Source of the DNA: CAJMGO01 sp900557305
GTDB lineage: Bacteria; Bacillota_I; Bacilli_A; RF39; UBA660
DNA length: 64,000 nucleotides
NCBI GenBank assembly: GCA_905212975.1
Contig: CAJMGO010000005.1
Coordinates: 1 to 64,000 of the forward strand
Direction of reading: 5' to 3'
Part shown: in pieces, positions 18,483-26,688 of the stretch
Layout: each line of letters begins with the position of its first letter
Position numbering within the stretch: the first letter of the stretch is position 1
Translations under genes and position numbers: made by a program
The notes under the pieces: model-generated
The model's input: the letters and a program-made list of their open reading frames with translations, nothing else
Databases searched by the model: none
Told to the model about the DNA's origin: nothing

Positions 18483-18966
18483 AAAAGGGTTTACTGTAGT
18501 AGAATTTATTGTTTCTTTTTGCTTGGCATCAACAATTTCTTTTCTACTTTTTGAAATTATTATTAATTTTAAAGATTTATATATTAAAGGCAATATTGAA
18601 ACTGCTTTTGAAACGAAAAAATCTAATATACTTAAATTAATAAATAGCGATCTTCTCACAAAAGAGGTATATGAAATAAAATCATGTGGTGAAGATTGTG
18701 TTGAATTTGTTTTTTCAGATAATATTACTAAAAAATTAGAAATCAAAAAAAATATAATTAAGTATGATAATTATTCTATAAAGATGATTAATGGCACTAC
18801 TATAGGTAAAATTGAAACTTCTAATTTGCATTCAACTACAACTGATAATCAAATTAATTCATTATTTAAAGTTAATATACCTATTAAAAATAAACTATCT
18901 GATAAAAAATTTGATATAAGCTTTGTTTATTTATATGACAATTCTTCTGTGACTGTTACTTACTAA
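18475..18966 (+). CDS. Type IV pseudopilin-like protein
   Basis: This 163-residue minor pilin-like protein has the signal 'NRKGFTVVEFIVSF' with Gly(-1) and Glu(+5), then one hydrophobic helix. Two cysteines (in 'SCGEDC') could form a disulfide in the globular part. GGAGGTAAGGAGT precedes the ATG, inside the upstream gene. It resembles ComGF-type subunits in size and position, but this is not certain. Confidence 0.82.
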   Translation: MNRKGFTVVEFIVSFCLASTISFLLFEIIINFKDLYIKGNIETAFETKKSNILKLINSDLLTKEVYEIKSCGEDCVEFVFSDNITKKLEIKKNIIKYDNYSIKMINGTTIGKIETSNLHSTTTDNQINSLFKVNIPIKNKLSDKKFDISFVYLYDNSSVTVTY

Positions 18967-18974
18967 ATCTTATG

Positions 18975-18998
18975 GAATACAAATAGTATTCTTTTTTA
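18975..18998 (+). terminator. Terminator after the pseudopilin pair
   Basis: GAATAC / GTATTC stem, 5-nt loop, six T. Confidence 0.7.
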
Positions 18999-19919
18999 AT
19001 AGAATAAATCATATAAGAAAAAAACAATTAGTCCTGATATAAAACTATGGATTATTCTTACAAATAAATAGTTTTTATATTTTATGCTCAAATCATTTAT
19101 TATACTAAATGTTTGAAGATGTATACTTAATCCTCCAAAAGATAAAATCATTGTTATAAATGTACATTTAAGTTTTAAAGAAATATTTAATAAACTTATA
19201 TGTCTTATTCCTTGTGTCATTTCAGTTAAAGAGAATATTAATGTTTTAATTGGAAGATTCAAATTAAAGTTTATATCTATTAATGTTGTTATAATTAAGA
19301 AGAATGTAACTGTTCCGAGTATTAGTAATAAAGTATTAATTGCATTTAAAATTGATTTTGATATACTTGTTCCTAAAGACACTGATTCATGTGAAAAGCT
19401 ATTATCTGTATTGGTGCTAGGATTATAATTTCTTAAAAATAATCCTATTATAAAATTAACTATGTAGTGAGAAAATATTATAATAAAACATAAATTTTTA
19501 TTGTTAAGAAATGATAATGATATTGTACCAATTATAAACATAGGATTTGCAAAATGAGAAAATAATATTATTTTTTCTGCATTGTATTTATTTATAATTT
19601 TTTTATCATATAACTCTTTGATATATTTTGCACTACTAGGAAAACCTGAAAAAATACTCATTATAAATATAAATACTGATGGAGAATTAATATTGAAAAT
19701 TTTATTTATTAATTTAATTCTTGATTTAGAGATTATTTCTATTATTCCTAAATCAATTAATATACTTGAAAAAACAAACATTGGAAATAGAGCAGGAAAT
19801 AAACTGCTTTTCCATATATTAAAAGACGTTGAAACACTTGCCATTATAGAATTAGAATTAGTCAATATTTCAAAAATAAAAATTAATATTAGAATTATAT
19901 ATATATAATTTTTTTTCAT
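18996..19919 (-). CDS. ylbJ: Sporulation integral membrane protein YlbJ-like
   Basis: This 307-residue protein has about eight hydrophobic helices. Family features include 'SLFPALFPMFVFSSILI', 'MSIFSGFPSSAKYIKELY' and 'LSFGGLSIHLQTFSI'. YlbJ is a gate-containing (SpmA/nucleoside-recognition type) membrane protein needed for normal spore cortex formation in Bacillus. B. subtilis YlbJ is about 100 residues longer. No sigma-E promoter was recognised next to it. Confidence 0.85.
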   Translation of the reverse strand: MKKNYIYIILILIFIFEILTNSNSIMASVSTSFNIWKSSLFPALFPMFVFSSILIDLGIIEIISKSRIKLINKIFNINSPSVFIFIMSIFSGFPSSAKYIKELYDKKIINKYNAEKIILFSHFANPMFIIGTISLSFLNNKNLCFIIIFSHYIVNFIIGLFLRNYNPSTNTDNSFSHESVSLGTSISKSILNAINTLLLILGTVTFFLIITTLIDINFNLNLPIKTLIFSLTEMTQGIRHISLLNISLKLKCTFITMILSFGGLSIHLQTFSIINDLSIKYKNYLFVRIIHSFISGLIVFFLYDLFY

Positions 19920-19937
19920 ATTTAATCTTATGTATAA

Positions 19938-19962
19938 TAAAAAAAAACATGTAAAAATGTTT
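19938..19962 (-). terminator. Terminator after the transglutaminase-like gene
   Basis: Read on the minus strand, AAACAT / ATGTTT around a 6-nt loop followed by a long T run. Confidence 0.6.
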
Positions 19963-20878
19963 AATTTACTAATGGATAAAATGATTTATCAAATGTATGT
20001 TGTGATGAATCTAGATTTTGTAGTTCATTAGTGGTTTTTAAAAAGAAAGCATATGTTAATACATCTTCTTTAGTATTTGTAAGTGGGTCATCCCATGTTA
20101 AATCAGTATTTAGCCATTTACCATTGACGTTTATAACATTCCATACATGGTTATCATTAGAAATTTTAAAGTTATATATTCCTAAATCATAGAGTATAAT
20201 ACTCATTGCATCCGTATATCCACCACATATTGCTTTTCCATTTATAAGTGGTCCATATGCGATATTAGATTTGTTTTTATAATCTTTAATACCGTTGATT
20301 TCTGTATATTCTTTTTCTTCATCATATTTTGTGTTATTTATAATATAATCATGAATTGCTTTAATTTTATCTTTATCATTCATATTTGTTGTAATTATAC
20401 TTTTTTTTATTTCATCAATTTTATTATTTAATTCTAAAATAATTTCATTAGAATATATTTTTTCTATTGTGACATTAACTTTTCCAAAATTATTTATACT
20501 AATAGAAAAGGTTGCATATGAGTTAAAAGGATGAACATAGTTATTTATTGATGGGAGAATGTTATCATCGTTGATTATATTATTTATATCCTTTTTACAA
20601 TTTTTGTATTCTTTATCACAATAAAAAGAAAAATTATTCCAGCCACTATTTAAAATTGTATAAAATATATTAATTAAATCTTGTTTACTTTTTGGAGTAA
20701 AGTTATCAGTATTTTTAACATAAATAAAATCATAGTCAATGTAGTATTTATTTTTTTCTTCTATATTGATTTCTTTTGTATATATTTTATTTAAAATATA
20801 ATCAATTATATTGTCTTTGAAATAAAATAAAGTACCGACTATAGTAATAAATAATAGAAATTTAATAATTTTTTTCAC
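19961..20878 (-). CDS. Membrane-anchored transglutaminase-like protein
   Basis: This 305-residue protein has one N-terminal helix and an extracytoplasmic transglutaminase/protease-like core. Cys is in 'AICGGYTDAMS', His in 'DNHVWNVI' and Asp in 'NTDLTWDDP', so the triad looks intact. Such proteins act on cell-surface or spore-layer proteins, but the substrate is unknown. The GTG at 20878 is preferred, 6 nt after TAGGTG; in-frame ATG (20884) and GTG (20887) lie within that site. Confidence 0.82.
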   Translation of the reverse strand: MKKIIKFLLFITIVGTLFYFKDNIIDYILNKIYTKEINIEEKNKYYIDYDFIYVKNTDNFTPKSKQDLINIFYTILNSGWNNFSFYCDKEYKNCKKDINNIINDDNILPSINNYVHPFNSYATFSISINNFGKVNVTIEKIYSNEIILELNNKIDEIKKSIITTNMNDKDKIKAIHDYIINNTKYDEEKEYTEINGIKDYKNKSNIAYGPLINGKAICGGYTDAMSIILYDLGIYNFKISNDNHVWNVINVNGKWLNTDLTWDDPLTNTKEDVLTYAFFLKTTNELQNLDSSQHTFDKSFYPLVN

Positions 20879-20912
20879 TAGCATCACCTAGTTTATATTA
20901 TAGCAAAATAGT

Positions 20913-20948
20913 TAAAAAAAAAGAAGTAAATTATAATGCATTTACTTT
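20913..20948 (-). terminator. Terminator of rpsT
   Basis: On the minus strand, AAGTAAAT / ATTTACTT with an 8-nt loop, followed by a T-rich run. Confidence 0.75.
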
Positions 20949-21191
20949 TTTTGTTAATCTTGACTTATTACGAGCTACAAAATTTGGAGTAACAACTTTT
21001 GCTGAAACAGCTTTATCCATTCTTTTAATAGCTATTTTTAAATTTTCTTCTGAAGCGTTTTTGTCTTTAGCAATAATTGATTTTTCTAAATTTTTAATAG
21101 CAGTTTTCATACTTGCTTTATAAAAATTATTCACTTTATTTTTTTTATCCATTACTTTAATAGCTTTTTTTGCATTTTTTATATTTGGCAC
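20931..21191 (-). CDS. rpsT: 30S ribosomal protein S20
   Basis: An 86-residue, Lys-rich S20 with 'PNIKNAKKAIKVMDKKNK' and the C-terminal 'NFVARNKSRLTKKVNAL'. It binds 16S rRNA. It starts with GTG after GGAGGTGAAATT. Divergent from gpr, its usual Bacillus neighbour. Confidence 0.97.
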   Translation of the reverse strand: MPNIKNAKKAIKVMDKKNKVNNFYKASMKTAIKNLEKSIIAKDKNASEENLKIAIKRMDKAVSAKVVTPNFVARNKSRLTKKVNAL

Positions 21192-21222
21192 AATTTCACC
21201 TCCAATGTTATCAACTTTTTAT

Positions 21223-21251
21223 ATTTTAGCAAATTTTTTTATTAAATGCAA
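21223..21251 (-). promoter_or_regulatory. Sigma-A-type promoter of rpsT
   Basis: Minus strand: TTGCAT, 17 nt, TAAAAT, about 30 nt before the GTG start. Confidence 0.6.
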
Positions 21252-21332
21252 CATTTCATTGGTATTATACTTTAAAAAATAGATATTAAACATAATTTTT
21301 AAATAATAGAAAATAATAATAGTGGTGATATT

Positions 21333-22334
21333 ATGCATGAAATAGATTTGAGTAGTTATGACATTAGAACTGATTTAATTGATGAAGTTATAGAAAAAGA
21401 TAAATTCGAATATAAAACTAATGATAATGTAAAAATTAACAGAGTAGAATTAAACCAAAAAGAAGCTGTTAAAATAAATAGAAAAGAAGGTAATTATGTA
21501 ACTATTAGTTTTGATGATGTAACTGATTTTAATAATTTAGAAAAGGTTAAAAATATATTTTCGATAGAATTAAAAGAAATAATGAAAAAAAATAAAATTA
21601 AAGATAAAGATAAATGCTTAATAGTTGGGCTTGGAAATATTAAATCTACACCTGATAGTTTGGGACCAAAAGTTATAAATAATATAATTGTTACAAATCA
21701 TATTTTTGAAATGGATAAACTTGATGATAACTTAAGATGTGTTTCGGCTTTTATACCTGGTGTTAAGGGCGATACAGGGATTGAAAGTGGTGAGTTAATA
21801 TTAAGTATTATAAATACTATATTACCTGATTTTATAATTGCTATAGATGCACTTGCGAGTCAATCTCTTGAAAGGTTGAATAAAACTATTCAAATAACAG
21901 ATACAGGAATTATTCCGGGCTCTGGTATAGGAAATAGTAGAAAAGAAATAAGTAAGGATACGGTGGGTAAGCCTGTTATTGCAATAGGTGTTCCAACTGT
22001 TGTTGGAGCTTCTACTATAGTTACAGATACAATTAATTTTATTTATAGAAGTTTTGAGTTTTCTAAAAAACCAATAAATAAATTAAATGTTGGAAATTTA
22101 AACTATCTTAAGTTTAATAATTCAGAAAATAATGAAAATAAAAAAAACCTACTTGGTTTAGTAGGAACTTTATCTGAAGCAGATTTAAAAAAACTAATTA
22201 ATGAGGTTTTAACTCCAATAGGCTATAATTTAATAGTAAGTCCTAAAGAAATTGACTTTTTAATAGATAAATTAGCTGATCTAATTGGTAATGGTATAAA
22301 TAGAGCACTTCATAAAAATGTAGATTTTATTTAA
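21333..22334 (+). CDS. gpr: Spore germination protease GPR
   Basis: This 333-residue GPR starts degradation of small acid-soluble spore proteins at germination. The propeptide-like N-terminus 'IDLSSYDIRTDLIDE', 'VGLGNIKSTPDSLGPKV' and 'FIIAIDALASQSLERLN' (catalytic aspartate) are conserved, as is 'TGIIPGSGIGNSRKEIS'. Its presence implies SASP-bearing spores, although no classical alpha/beta SASP gene lies in the window. GTGGTGATATT precedes the ATG. Confidence 0.95.
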   Translation: MHEIDLSSYDIRTDLIDEVIEKDKFEYKTNDNVKINRVELNQKEAVKINRKEGNYVTISFDDVTDFNNLEKVKNIFSIELKEIMKKNKIKDKDKCLIVGLGNIKSTPDSLGPKVINNIIVTNHIFEMDKLDDNLRCVSAFIPGVKGDTGIESGELILSIINTILPDFIIAIDALASQSLERLNKTIQITDTGIIPGSGIGNSRKEISKDTVGKPVIAIGVPTVVGASTIVTDTINFIYRSFEFSKKPINKLNVGNLNYLKFNNSENNENKKNLLGLVGTLSEADLKKLINEVLTPIGYNLIVSPKEIDFLIDKLADLIGNGINRALHKNVDFI

Positions 22335-22442
22335 CTATATAAAAAGCATAGAAACAAAAATACTTGCAACAGATCCAATTAAAATTATTAAAGCTATTAT
22401 TCTTTGCCAATTTATATGTTTTTTTCTTTTTTTCTTTTGCAT
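22335..22442 (-). CDS. Small single-helix membrane protein (DUF4044-like)
   Basis: A 35-codon frame with a Lys/Arg-rich N-terminus ('QKKKRKKHINWQR') and one hydrophobic helix ('IIALIILIGSVASIFVSMLF'). This shape matches the tiny DUF4044-type proteins of Firmicutes. It stops immediately beside the convergent gpr stop. A GGGTG motif 9 nt before the ATG serves as ribosome binding site. A TTCACT-17-TATAAT promoter is possible upstream on the minus strand. Function unknown. Confidence 0.55.
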   Translation of the reverse strand: MQKKKRKKHINWQRIIALIILIGSVASIFVSMLFI

Positions 22443-22488
22443 AAAATATTTCACCCAAAATAATTATATATCAAAATTAAAAAAAAGT

Positions 22489-22517
22489 GAATATTTGAAG
22501 TATTACTATCATATTAT
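22489..22517 (+). promoter_or_regulatory. Candidate sigma-E promoter of spoIIM
   Basis: GAATATT, exactly 14 nt, CATATTAT. The Bacillus sigma-E consensus is about KMATATT-14-CATACAHT: the -35 is perfect, the spacing exact and the -10 matches 6 of 8. spoIIM is a known sigma-E gene, so the site makes biological sense. Confidence 0.6.
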
Positions 22518-22537
22518 TTTTTGAAAGGAAGAATAAT

Positions 22538-23149
22538 ATGAAAATAGTGGACAAGGTAAAAAGAAAATATAAAAGTAATAAAATAATAATAAATTTCTTA
22601 TTAATAACAGTTTTAATAGGTGTGGTATTTGGATCAATACTTGTATTAATGTTAAATGAAAATGATAAATTAATGATAAAAGACTATATTATAGATTATT
22701 CTAATAGTTTTAATAGCAAAATTGATTTTTTTAATATATTTAAAAACTCTTTATTTTCTAATTTAATATATATTTTATTAATATGGATTTTAGGAATATC
22801 AATAATTGGAATTCCGGTAAGCATATTTATATGCTTCTTTAAAGGGTTTATTATAGGATTTTCTATGTCTTCATTTATATTTACTTATAAAATAAAAGGT
22901 GCCCTTTTGGGCTTTATGACAAATCTACCAGCTATTCTTAATTTAATAATTATAATTATTTTAGCTATATATGCTCTTAAGTTTAGTTACGTTTTAATTA
23001 ACATTTTATTAAAAAAGGCAACAATTAATTTTAGAAATATTATAAAAGTATATACTTTCGTTTTAATTATATCTATTATCTATAATTTATTAACTTCAAT
23101 AATGGAAACTTTTTTGCCTCTATTATTAAAATTTCTCGCAATTGTTTAA
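22538..23149 (+). CDS. spoIIM: Stage II sporulation protein M
   Basis: This 203-residue SpoIIM has about five membrane helices; the family regions 'ISIIGIPVSIFICFFKGFII' and 'GFSMSSFIF' are clear. SpoIIM holds SpoIID and SpoIIP at the septum for peptidoglycan hydrolysis that drives engulfment. The preceding sigma-E-like promoter supports mother-cell expression. AAAGGAAGAATAAT precedes the ATG. Confidence 0.93.
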   Translation: MKIVDKVKRKYKSNKIIINFLLITVLIGVVFGSILVLMLNENDKLMIKDYIIDYSNSFNSKIDFFNIFKNSLFSNLIYILLIWILGISIIGIPVSIFICFFKGFIIGFSMSSFIFTYKIKGALLGFMTNLPAILNLIIIIILAIYALKFSYVLINILLKKATINFRNIIKVYTFVLIISIIYNLLTSIMETFLPLLLKFLAIV

Positions 23150-23185
23150 AAAAAATGTTATAATTTTCTTTAAAGGTGATGTAAT

Positions 23186-24292
23186 GTGAAAAAAGTTGTT
23201 GTAGGAATTAGTGGTGGGGTAGATAGTAGTGTTTCTGCATATCTATTAAAAAAACAAGGTTATGATGTAATTGGACTTTTTATGAGAAACTGGGATGCAA
23301 ATGTTAATAATGATATTATAGGAAATCCAACTCTTGGTGAGTCTATATGTCCTCAAGAACAAGATTATAATGACGCTAAAGCTGTATGTGATAAATTAGG
23401 AATAGAATTAAAAAGAGTTGATTTTATAAAAGAATATTGGGATTATGTGTTTACATATTTTTTAGATGAATTGAAACGTGGCAGAACTCCTAATCCTGAT
23501 GTAATGTGTAATAAGTATATTAAGTTTAATTTTTTTGCAAAAGAAGCTAAGAAATTAGGAGCAGATTATATTGCTACAGGACATTTCGCACGACTTGAAA
23601 ATGGTAGACTATTAAGAGGAGTAGATAAAAATAAAGATCAAACATATTTTTTATCTGAAACATCCAAAGAGCAATTAAAAAATGTATTATTTCCTGTAGG
23701 AGGATACACAAAAAGTGAAGTAAGAAATATAGCTCATGAATTAGGTCTTATAACTGCAGAAAAAAAAGATTCTACAGGTATATGTTTTATTGGGGAAAGA
23801 AATTTTTCTAAATTTTTAGAAAATTATCTTCCAAATAAAGAAGGTAATATTGTTGATATAGATTCAAACAAAACTATTGGAAAACATATTGGGCTTATGC
23901 ATTATACGATAGGACAGAGAAGGGGACTTAATATTGGTGGTACAAAAAATAGAATGTATGTAGTAGGTAAGAATCTTAATAAAAATATACTATATGTAAG
24001 CAGCAACAAAGATGAGAGTTATTTATATAGCGATTCTTGTATAGTTGATACAGTTAACTGGATTAGTGATAAAAAACCAACAAAATGTACTGCAAAATTC
24101 AGATATAGACAAGAAGATAATGATGTATATCTAGAATATAATGATGATGGTACAATCCTTGTTAAATATCCACAAAAAGTAAAGTCCGTAACGCCTGGAC
24201 AAGCATGTGTATTCTATGATGGTGAAGAATGTTTAGGTGGTAGTATAATTAAACAAGTAAATTTAAATGGCGAAAAATTATGGTATTTATAA
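23186..24292 (+). CDS. mnmA: tRNA-specific 2-thiouridylase MnmA
   Basis: This 368-residue enzyme thiolates U34 of Lys, Glu and Gln tRNAs. It has the PP-loop 'GISGGVDSSVSAYLL', catalytic Cys in 'NPDVMCNKYIKF' and the second Cys in 'STGICFIGERNF'. It also has 'MHYTIGQRRGLNIGG' and 'SVTPGQACVFYDG'. It begins with GTG after AAAGGTGATGTAAT. Sulfur would come from a cysteine desulfurase; sufS is in the window but its link to MnmA is not shown. Confidence 0.96.
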   Translation: MKKVVVGISGGVDSSVSAYLLKKQGYDVIGLFMRNWDANVNNDIIGNPTLGESICPQEQDYNDAKAVCDKLGIELKRVDFIKEYWDYVFTYFLDELKRGRTPNPDVMCNKYIKFNFFAKEAKKLGADYIATGHFARLENGRLLRGVDKNKDQTYFLSETSKEQLKNVLFPVGGYTKSEVRNIAHELGLITAEKKDSTGICFIGERNFSKFLENYLPNKEGNIVDIDSNKTIGKHIGLMHYTIGQRRGLNIGGTKNRMYVVGKNLNKNILYVSSNKDESYLYSDSCIVDTVNWISDKKPTKCTAKFRYRQEDNDVYLEYNDDGTILVKYPQKVKSVTPGQACVFYDGEECLGGSIIKQVNLNGEKLWYL

Positions 24293-24314
24293 GGCTCTAA
24301 ATAAAGAACCTTTT
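24291..24314 (+). terminator. Probable terminator after mnmA
   Basis: Imperfect stem AAGG.TC / GA.CCTT with a T-rich tail. Confidence 0.45.
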
Positions 24315-24326
24315 CTTAACTTTTAC

Positions 24327-24354
24327 TTGACATTTTTATTGTGCGTGATAAAAT
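24327..24354 (+). promoter_or_regulatory. Strong sigma-A-type promoter of the 24376 regulator gene
   Basis: TTGACA, 16 nt, TAAAAT, followed by AGGAGG and the ATG at 24376. The -35 is a perfect consensus, which is rare in this window. Confidence 0.75.
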
Positions 24355-24375
24355 GAAAATAGGAGGTTTTACGAT

Positions 24376-25158
24376 ATGGAAAAACTAAATGAAGTATTAC
24401 ATGAACTTGGAATTTCAAAAGTTAAATTAGCAAAATATTTAGGTGTTTCAAGACAAATGATATATAACTATTTAGATCTAGATGATTTAAATAAATGGCC
24501 AAAAGATAAGAAAGTGTTACTTTTTAATTTGCTAGGAATTAAATCGGCAGAAGAATTAGATAATATTAAAGTTGATACTGATTATATAATGGATGTTGAA
24601 ATGAGAATTAATAATTTATTTGAAAATGGAAATTCAAAAGTAGATTCATCAACTATATGCAGTGGATTAGAAGAAAAAGAAAGAAATTTACTTTTAAATA
24701 TTGTTGATTTAATAAAAGAAGAATTAGAAGATAGTTCTGATGAAGAGGCATTTAAAAAATACACTTATCTTTATAATTTTATTCAAACTATGAATACTAA
24801 TAAAGAGTTAAAATATTTACTTGCTTATGTATCTAAAAGTGCTGGTATTGAAAAGCCAATGGAGTTTGCTTTTAACGAAGAAGAACAATTTATTTTTGAA
24901 AGTATTATGTTTACTGCAATGACTCTTTATGAAGAAAAAAGTCATAATGGTGTATCAACAAATAAGTTAGCAGAAGCTCATAAACGTTTTGTTGCAAAAG
25001 CAGAACATAAAAAAGAAGATAGATTAAGTAGAACATTAGAATTAAATTTATTAAAGGTACAAGCATTAAAGGAATTAAACTATGATTCAGTAACTCTTGA
25101 AAATGCTAGTGAAGTTTCACAAAAAATGGCTGAATTAAGTTCAAAAAAATTAAACTAA
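24376..25158 (+). CDS. Helix-turn-helix protein of unknown function
   Basis: This 260-residue protein has an N-terminal helix-turn-helix ('ISKVKLAKYLGVSRQMIYNYL', here quoted only to the tyrosine pair region: 'VSRQMIYNY'). The rest is a long, highly charged helical region without a recognised domain. It could be a DNA-binding regulator with a novel sensing or oligomerisation part. It has an AGGAGG site and a consensus promoter, so it is likely well expressed. No clear target. Confidence 0.7.
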   Translation: MEKLNEVLHELGISKVKLAKYLGVSRQMIYNYLDLDDLNKWPKDKKVLLFNLLGIKSAEELDNIKVDTDYIMDVEMRINNLFENGNSKVDSSTICSGLEEKERNLLLNIVDLIKEELEDSSDEEAFKKYTYLYNFIQTMNTNKELKYLLAYVSKSAGIEKPMEFAFNEEEQFIFESIMFTAMTLYEEKSHNGVSTNKLAEAHKRFVAKAEHKKEDRLSRTLELNLLKVQALKELNYDSVTLENASEVSQKMAELSSKKLN

Positions 25159-25162
25159 ATAT

Positions 25163-25312
25163 ATGAAGAATTTAAAAATATCTTTTGCAAAAGGATTACT
25201 TATTATAGCTATATTTGCTTGTGCTTTTTCATTTATAGCTATAAAAGTCATTGAGAAAATAAGTGATATAACGTGTAGCTATGATATTAGTTGTACAGAC
25301 TATAATAGATAG
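25163..25312 (+). CDS. Small membrane protein, 49 residues
   Basis: A frame right after the 24376 gene with one hydrophobic helix ('GLLIIAIFACAFSFIAI') and a short tail with two Cys ('DITCSYDISC'). No good Shine-Dalgarno is present; translation would need coupling to the upstream stop 4 nt away. A terminator directly follows, so it would be the last gene of the transcript. It is a plausible but unproven gene. Confidence 0.4.
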   Translation: MKNLKISFAKGLLIIAIFACAFSFIAIKVIEKISDITCSYDISCTDYNR

Positions 25313-25332
25313 ATAAAATCTATTATTTTTTT
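25303..25332 (+). terminator. Terminator after the 24376 operon
   Basis: TAATAGAT / ATCTATTA stem, 7-nt loop, seven T. Confidence 0.8.
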
Positions 25333-25391
25333 AATTTGTTAATCAAAAAAGTTACTTCCTATAATGTATATTATGTTAAATAATATTCTGA

Positions 25392-25420
25392 GAATAATAT
25401 TTATATAATTATACATACTA
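25392..25420 (+). promoter_or_regulatory. Candidate sigma-G promoter of the 45-codon gene
   Basis: GAATA, 17 nt, CATACTA: all positions fit the sigma-G consensus GHATR / CATNHTA. Spacing and distance to the ATG (19 nt) nearly equal those before sigG (17 nt spacer, 20 nt to the ATG). Confidence 0.5.
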
Positions 25421-25438
25421 ATATTGGGGTGATTAAAA

Positions 25439-25576
25439 ATGAAAAGAAATAAAAAACAAACAGTTACTAATACTAATAACAGATCAGTAAAAAGTTGTAA
25501 AAACTGTAAAGATTGTAAGTCTACCAAAAATACTATTGGTTATGACGAAGAATCAATTGAATCTGACTCAGAATAA
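25439..25576 (+). CDS. Small cysteine-rich hydrophilic protein, candidate forespore protein
   Basis: A 45-residue protein: basic Asn/Thr-rich N-terminus, a C-x2-C-x2-C knot ('SCKNCKDCK'), and an acidic C-terminus ('YDEESIESDSE'). A GGGGTG site lies 8 nt before the ATG and a good terminator follows, so it is a complete single-gene unit. The sigma-G-like promoter suggests forespore expression. It does not look like a known SASP. The Cys cluster could bind metal or cross-link in the spore; that is inference. Confidence 0.7.
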   Translation: MKRNKKQTVTNTNNRSVKSCKNCKDCKSTKNTIGYDEESIESDSE

Positions 25577-25599
25577 CTTAACTGTTATTTCCCCATAAT

Positions 25600-25626
25600 A
25601 AAGAGACGATTATATGTCTCTTTTTT
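25600..25626. terminator. Terminator between the 45-codon gene and the ZIP gene
   Basis: AAAGAGAC / GTCTCTTT stem, 8-nt loop, T run on the + strand, between convergent genes. Confidence 0.8.
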
Positions 25627-25631
25627 AATTT

Positions 25632-26357
25632 TTAAATATAAATATTTATTAAGATAAATAATATACCTGTAATTAATGCATAAATACCCTTTTTTTTATC
25701 ATTTAAAAGTGATAAAGGTAATAATTCAAAAATTGATATTTGAAGCATTATACCAGCTATAATTGCAAATAATATACCCATTGTAATGGTATTAACATAA
25801 TTAGAAAGGAAAATACAAGATAAAAGGGCACCAAATAATTCAGAAAAACCAGCAATAGTAGTAAACAGTAGGGTATTTTTTATACTTTTATTTTTATTAA
25901 ATAATGGGATTGATATTGCTATACCTTCAGGTATATTGTGAATTGCTATAGCAAGTGCAAATGAAATTCCTAATTTTATATCATAACTTGCAGTAATGAA
26001 TGTAGCAATACCCTCTGGTATATTATGAATTATAATTCCTATTAAAGATATAACCCCTACTCTACCTACTTTATTACTTTCTTTTGGTACCATTTTATCT
26101 ATTAGTAATGCTATTAAAATTCCTATTAAAACAAATATAAAAATTAAAAATATACTATTATTTTTATTATTTAAATATATATATGAATTATATAATAAAT
26201 CAAATAATGAAATTCCTATCATTATACCTGCTGAAAAGCCCAAAAAAACACTTAAATTTTGAGAATTATATTCTTTCTTGAATACAATAATAAGTCCACC
26301 TAAAACAGTCGAAATACCTGCTAAAAACGATATAAAAATAGGTAATGCATTATTCAT
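25632..26357 (-). CDS. ZIP-family divalent metal transporter
   Basis: This 241-residue protein has about eight helices and two copies of the metal-site motif 'HNIPEG', in 'IIHNIPEGIATF' and 'AIHNIPEGIAIS'. These are the TM4/TM5 ligands of ZupT/GufA-like ZIP proteins that import Zn2+, Fe2+ or Mn2+. The exact metal cannot be assigned. Single gene. Confidence 0.9.
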   Translation of the reverse strand: MNNALPIFISFLAGISTVLGGLIIVFKKEYNSQNLSVFLGFSAGIMIGISLFDLLYNSYIYLNNKNNSIFLIFIFVLIGILIALLIDKMVPKESNKVGRVGVISLIGIIIHNIPEGIATFITASYDIKLGISFALAIAIHNIPEGIAISIPLFNKNKSIKNTLLFTTIAGFSELFGALLSCIFLSNYVNTITMGILFAIIAGIMLQISIFELLPLSLLNDKKKGIYALITGILFILINIYI

Positions 26358-26402
26358 AGTATTATCACCTATTAATTATATTATTTAATTCCTATTTTAT
26401 TT

Positions 26403-26432
26403 ACAAAAAAATAGGGTGTATCCCCTATTTTA
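26403..26432 (-). terminator. Terminator of the small orphan gene at 26425-26682
   Basis: On the minus strand, AAATAGGG / CCCTATTT with a 6-nt loop followed by seven T. Confidence 0.7.
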
Positions 26433-26682
26433 TTTTTTGATGTATTTTATATGCTTTATTTGTTAAATTTGAACAATTGAATTTTAAAATTTCATATTCA
26501 ATATCATATATAACTATATTAAAAGCATTTGATATATCTGATTTATTTAAATCTATATTTTTCATTTTTTTACATTCACTCATATCTTGTAATAATTTTT
26601 TAATTTTTATTAAATATTTTTTATATTTTAGCAAATTTCTTTTTTCTTTATTTGATTTATTATGTAAATTATATGTATTCAT
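26425..26682 (-). CDS. Hypothetical small charged protein
   Basis: An 85-residue helical protein rich in Lys, Asn and Ile with two Cys ('SECKKM', 'FNCSNL'). No family recognised. GGGGAG lies 7 nt before the ATG; an in-frame TTG at 26688 sits between them and is not needed. It has its own terminator. The neighbourhood (ZIP gene, decayed regulator, orphans) looks accessory. Confidence 0.55.
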   Translation of the reverse strand: MNTYNLHNKSNKEKRNLLKYKKYLIKIKKLLQDMSECKKMKNIDLNKSDISNAFNIVIYDIEYEILKFNCSNLTNKAYKIHQKIK

Positions 26683-26688
26683 AACCAA

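Noticed and set aside
18363..18746. 127-codon frame on the minus strand
   Set aside because: Covers two pseudopilin genes that have prepilin signals and ribosome binding sites.
19582..19908. 108-codon frame on the + strand
   Set aside because: Antisense to ylbJ, which has clear family features; the hydrophobic look is mirrored from membrane helices.
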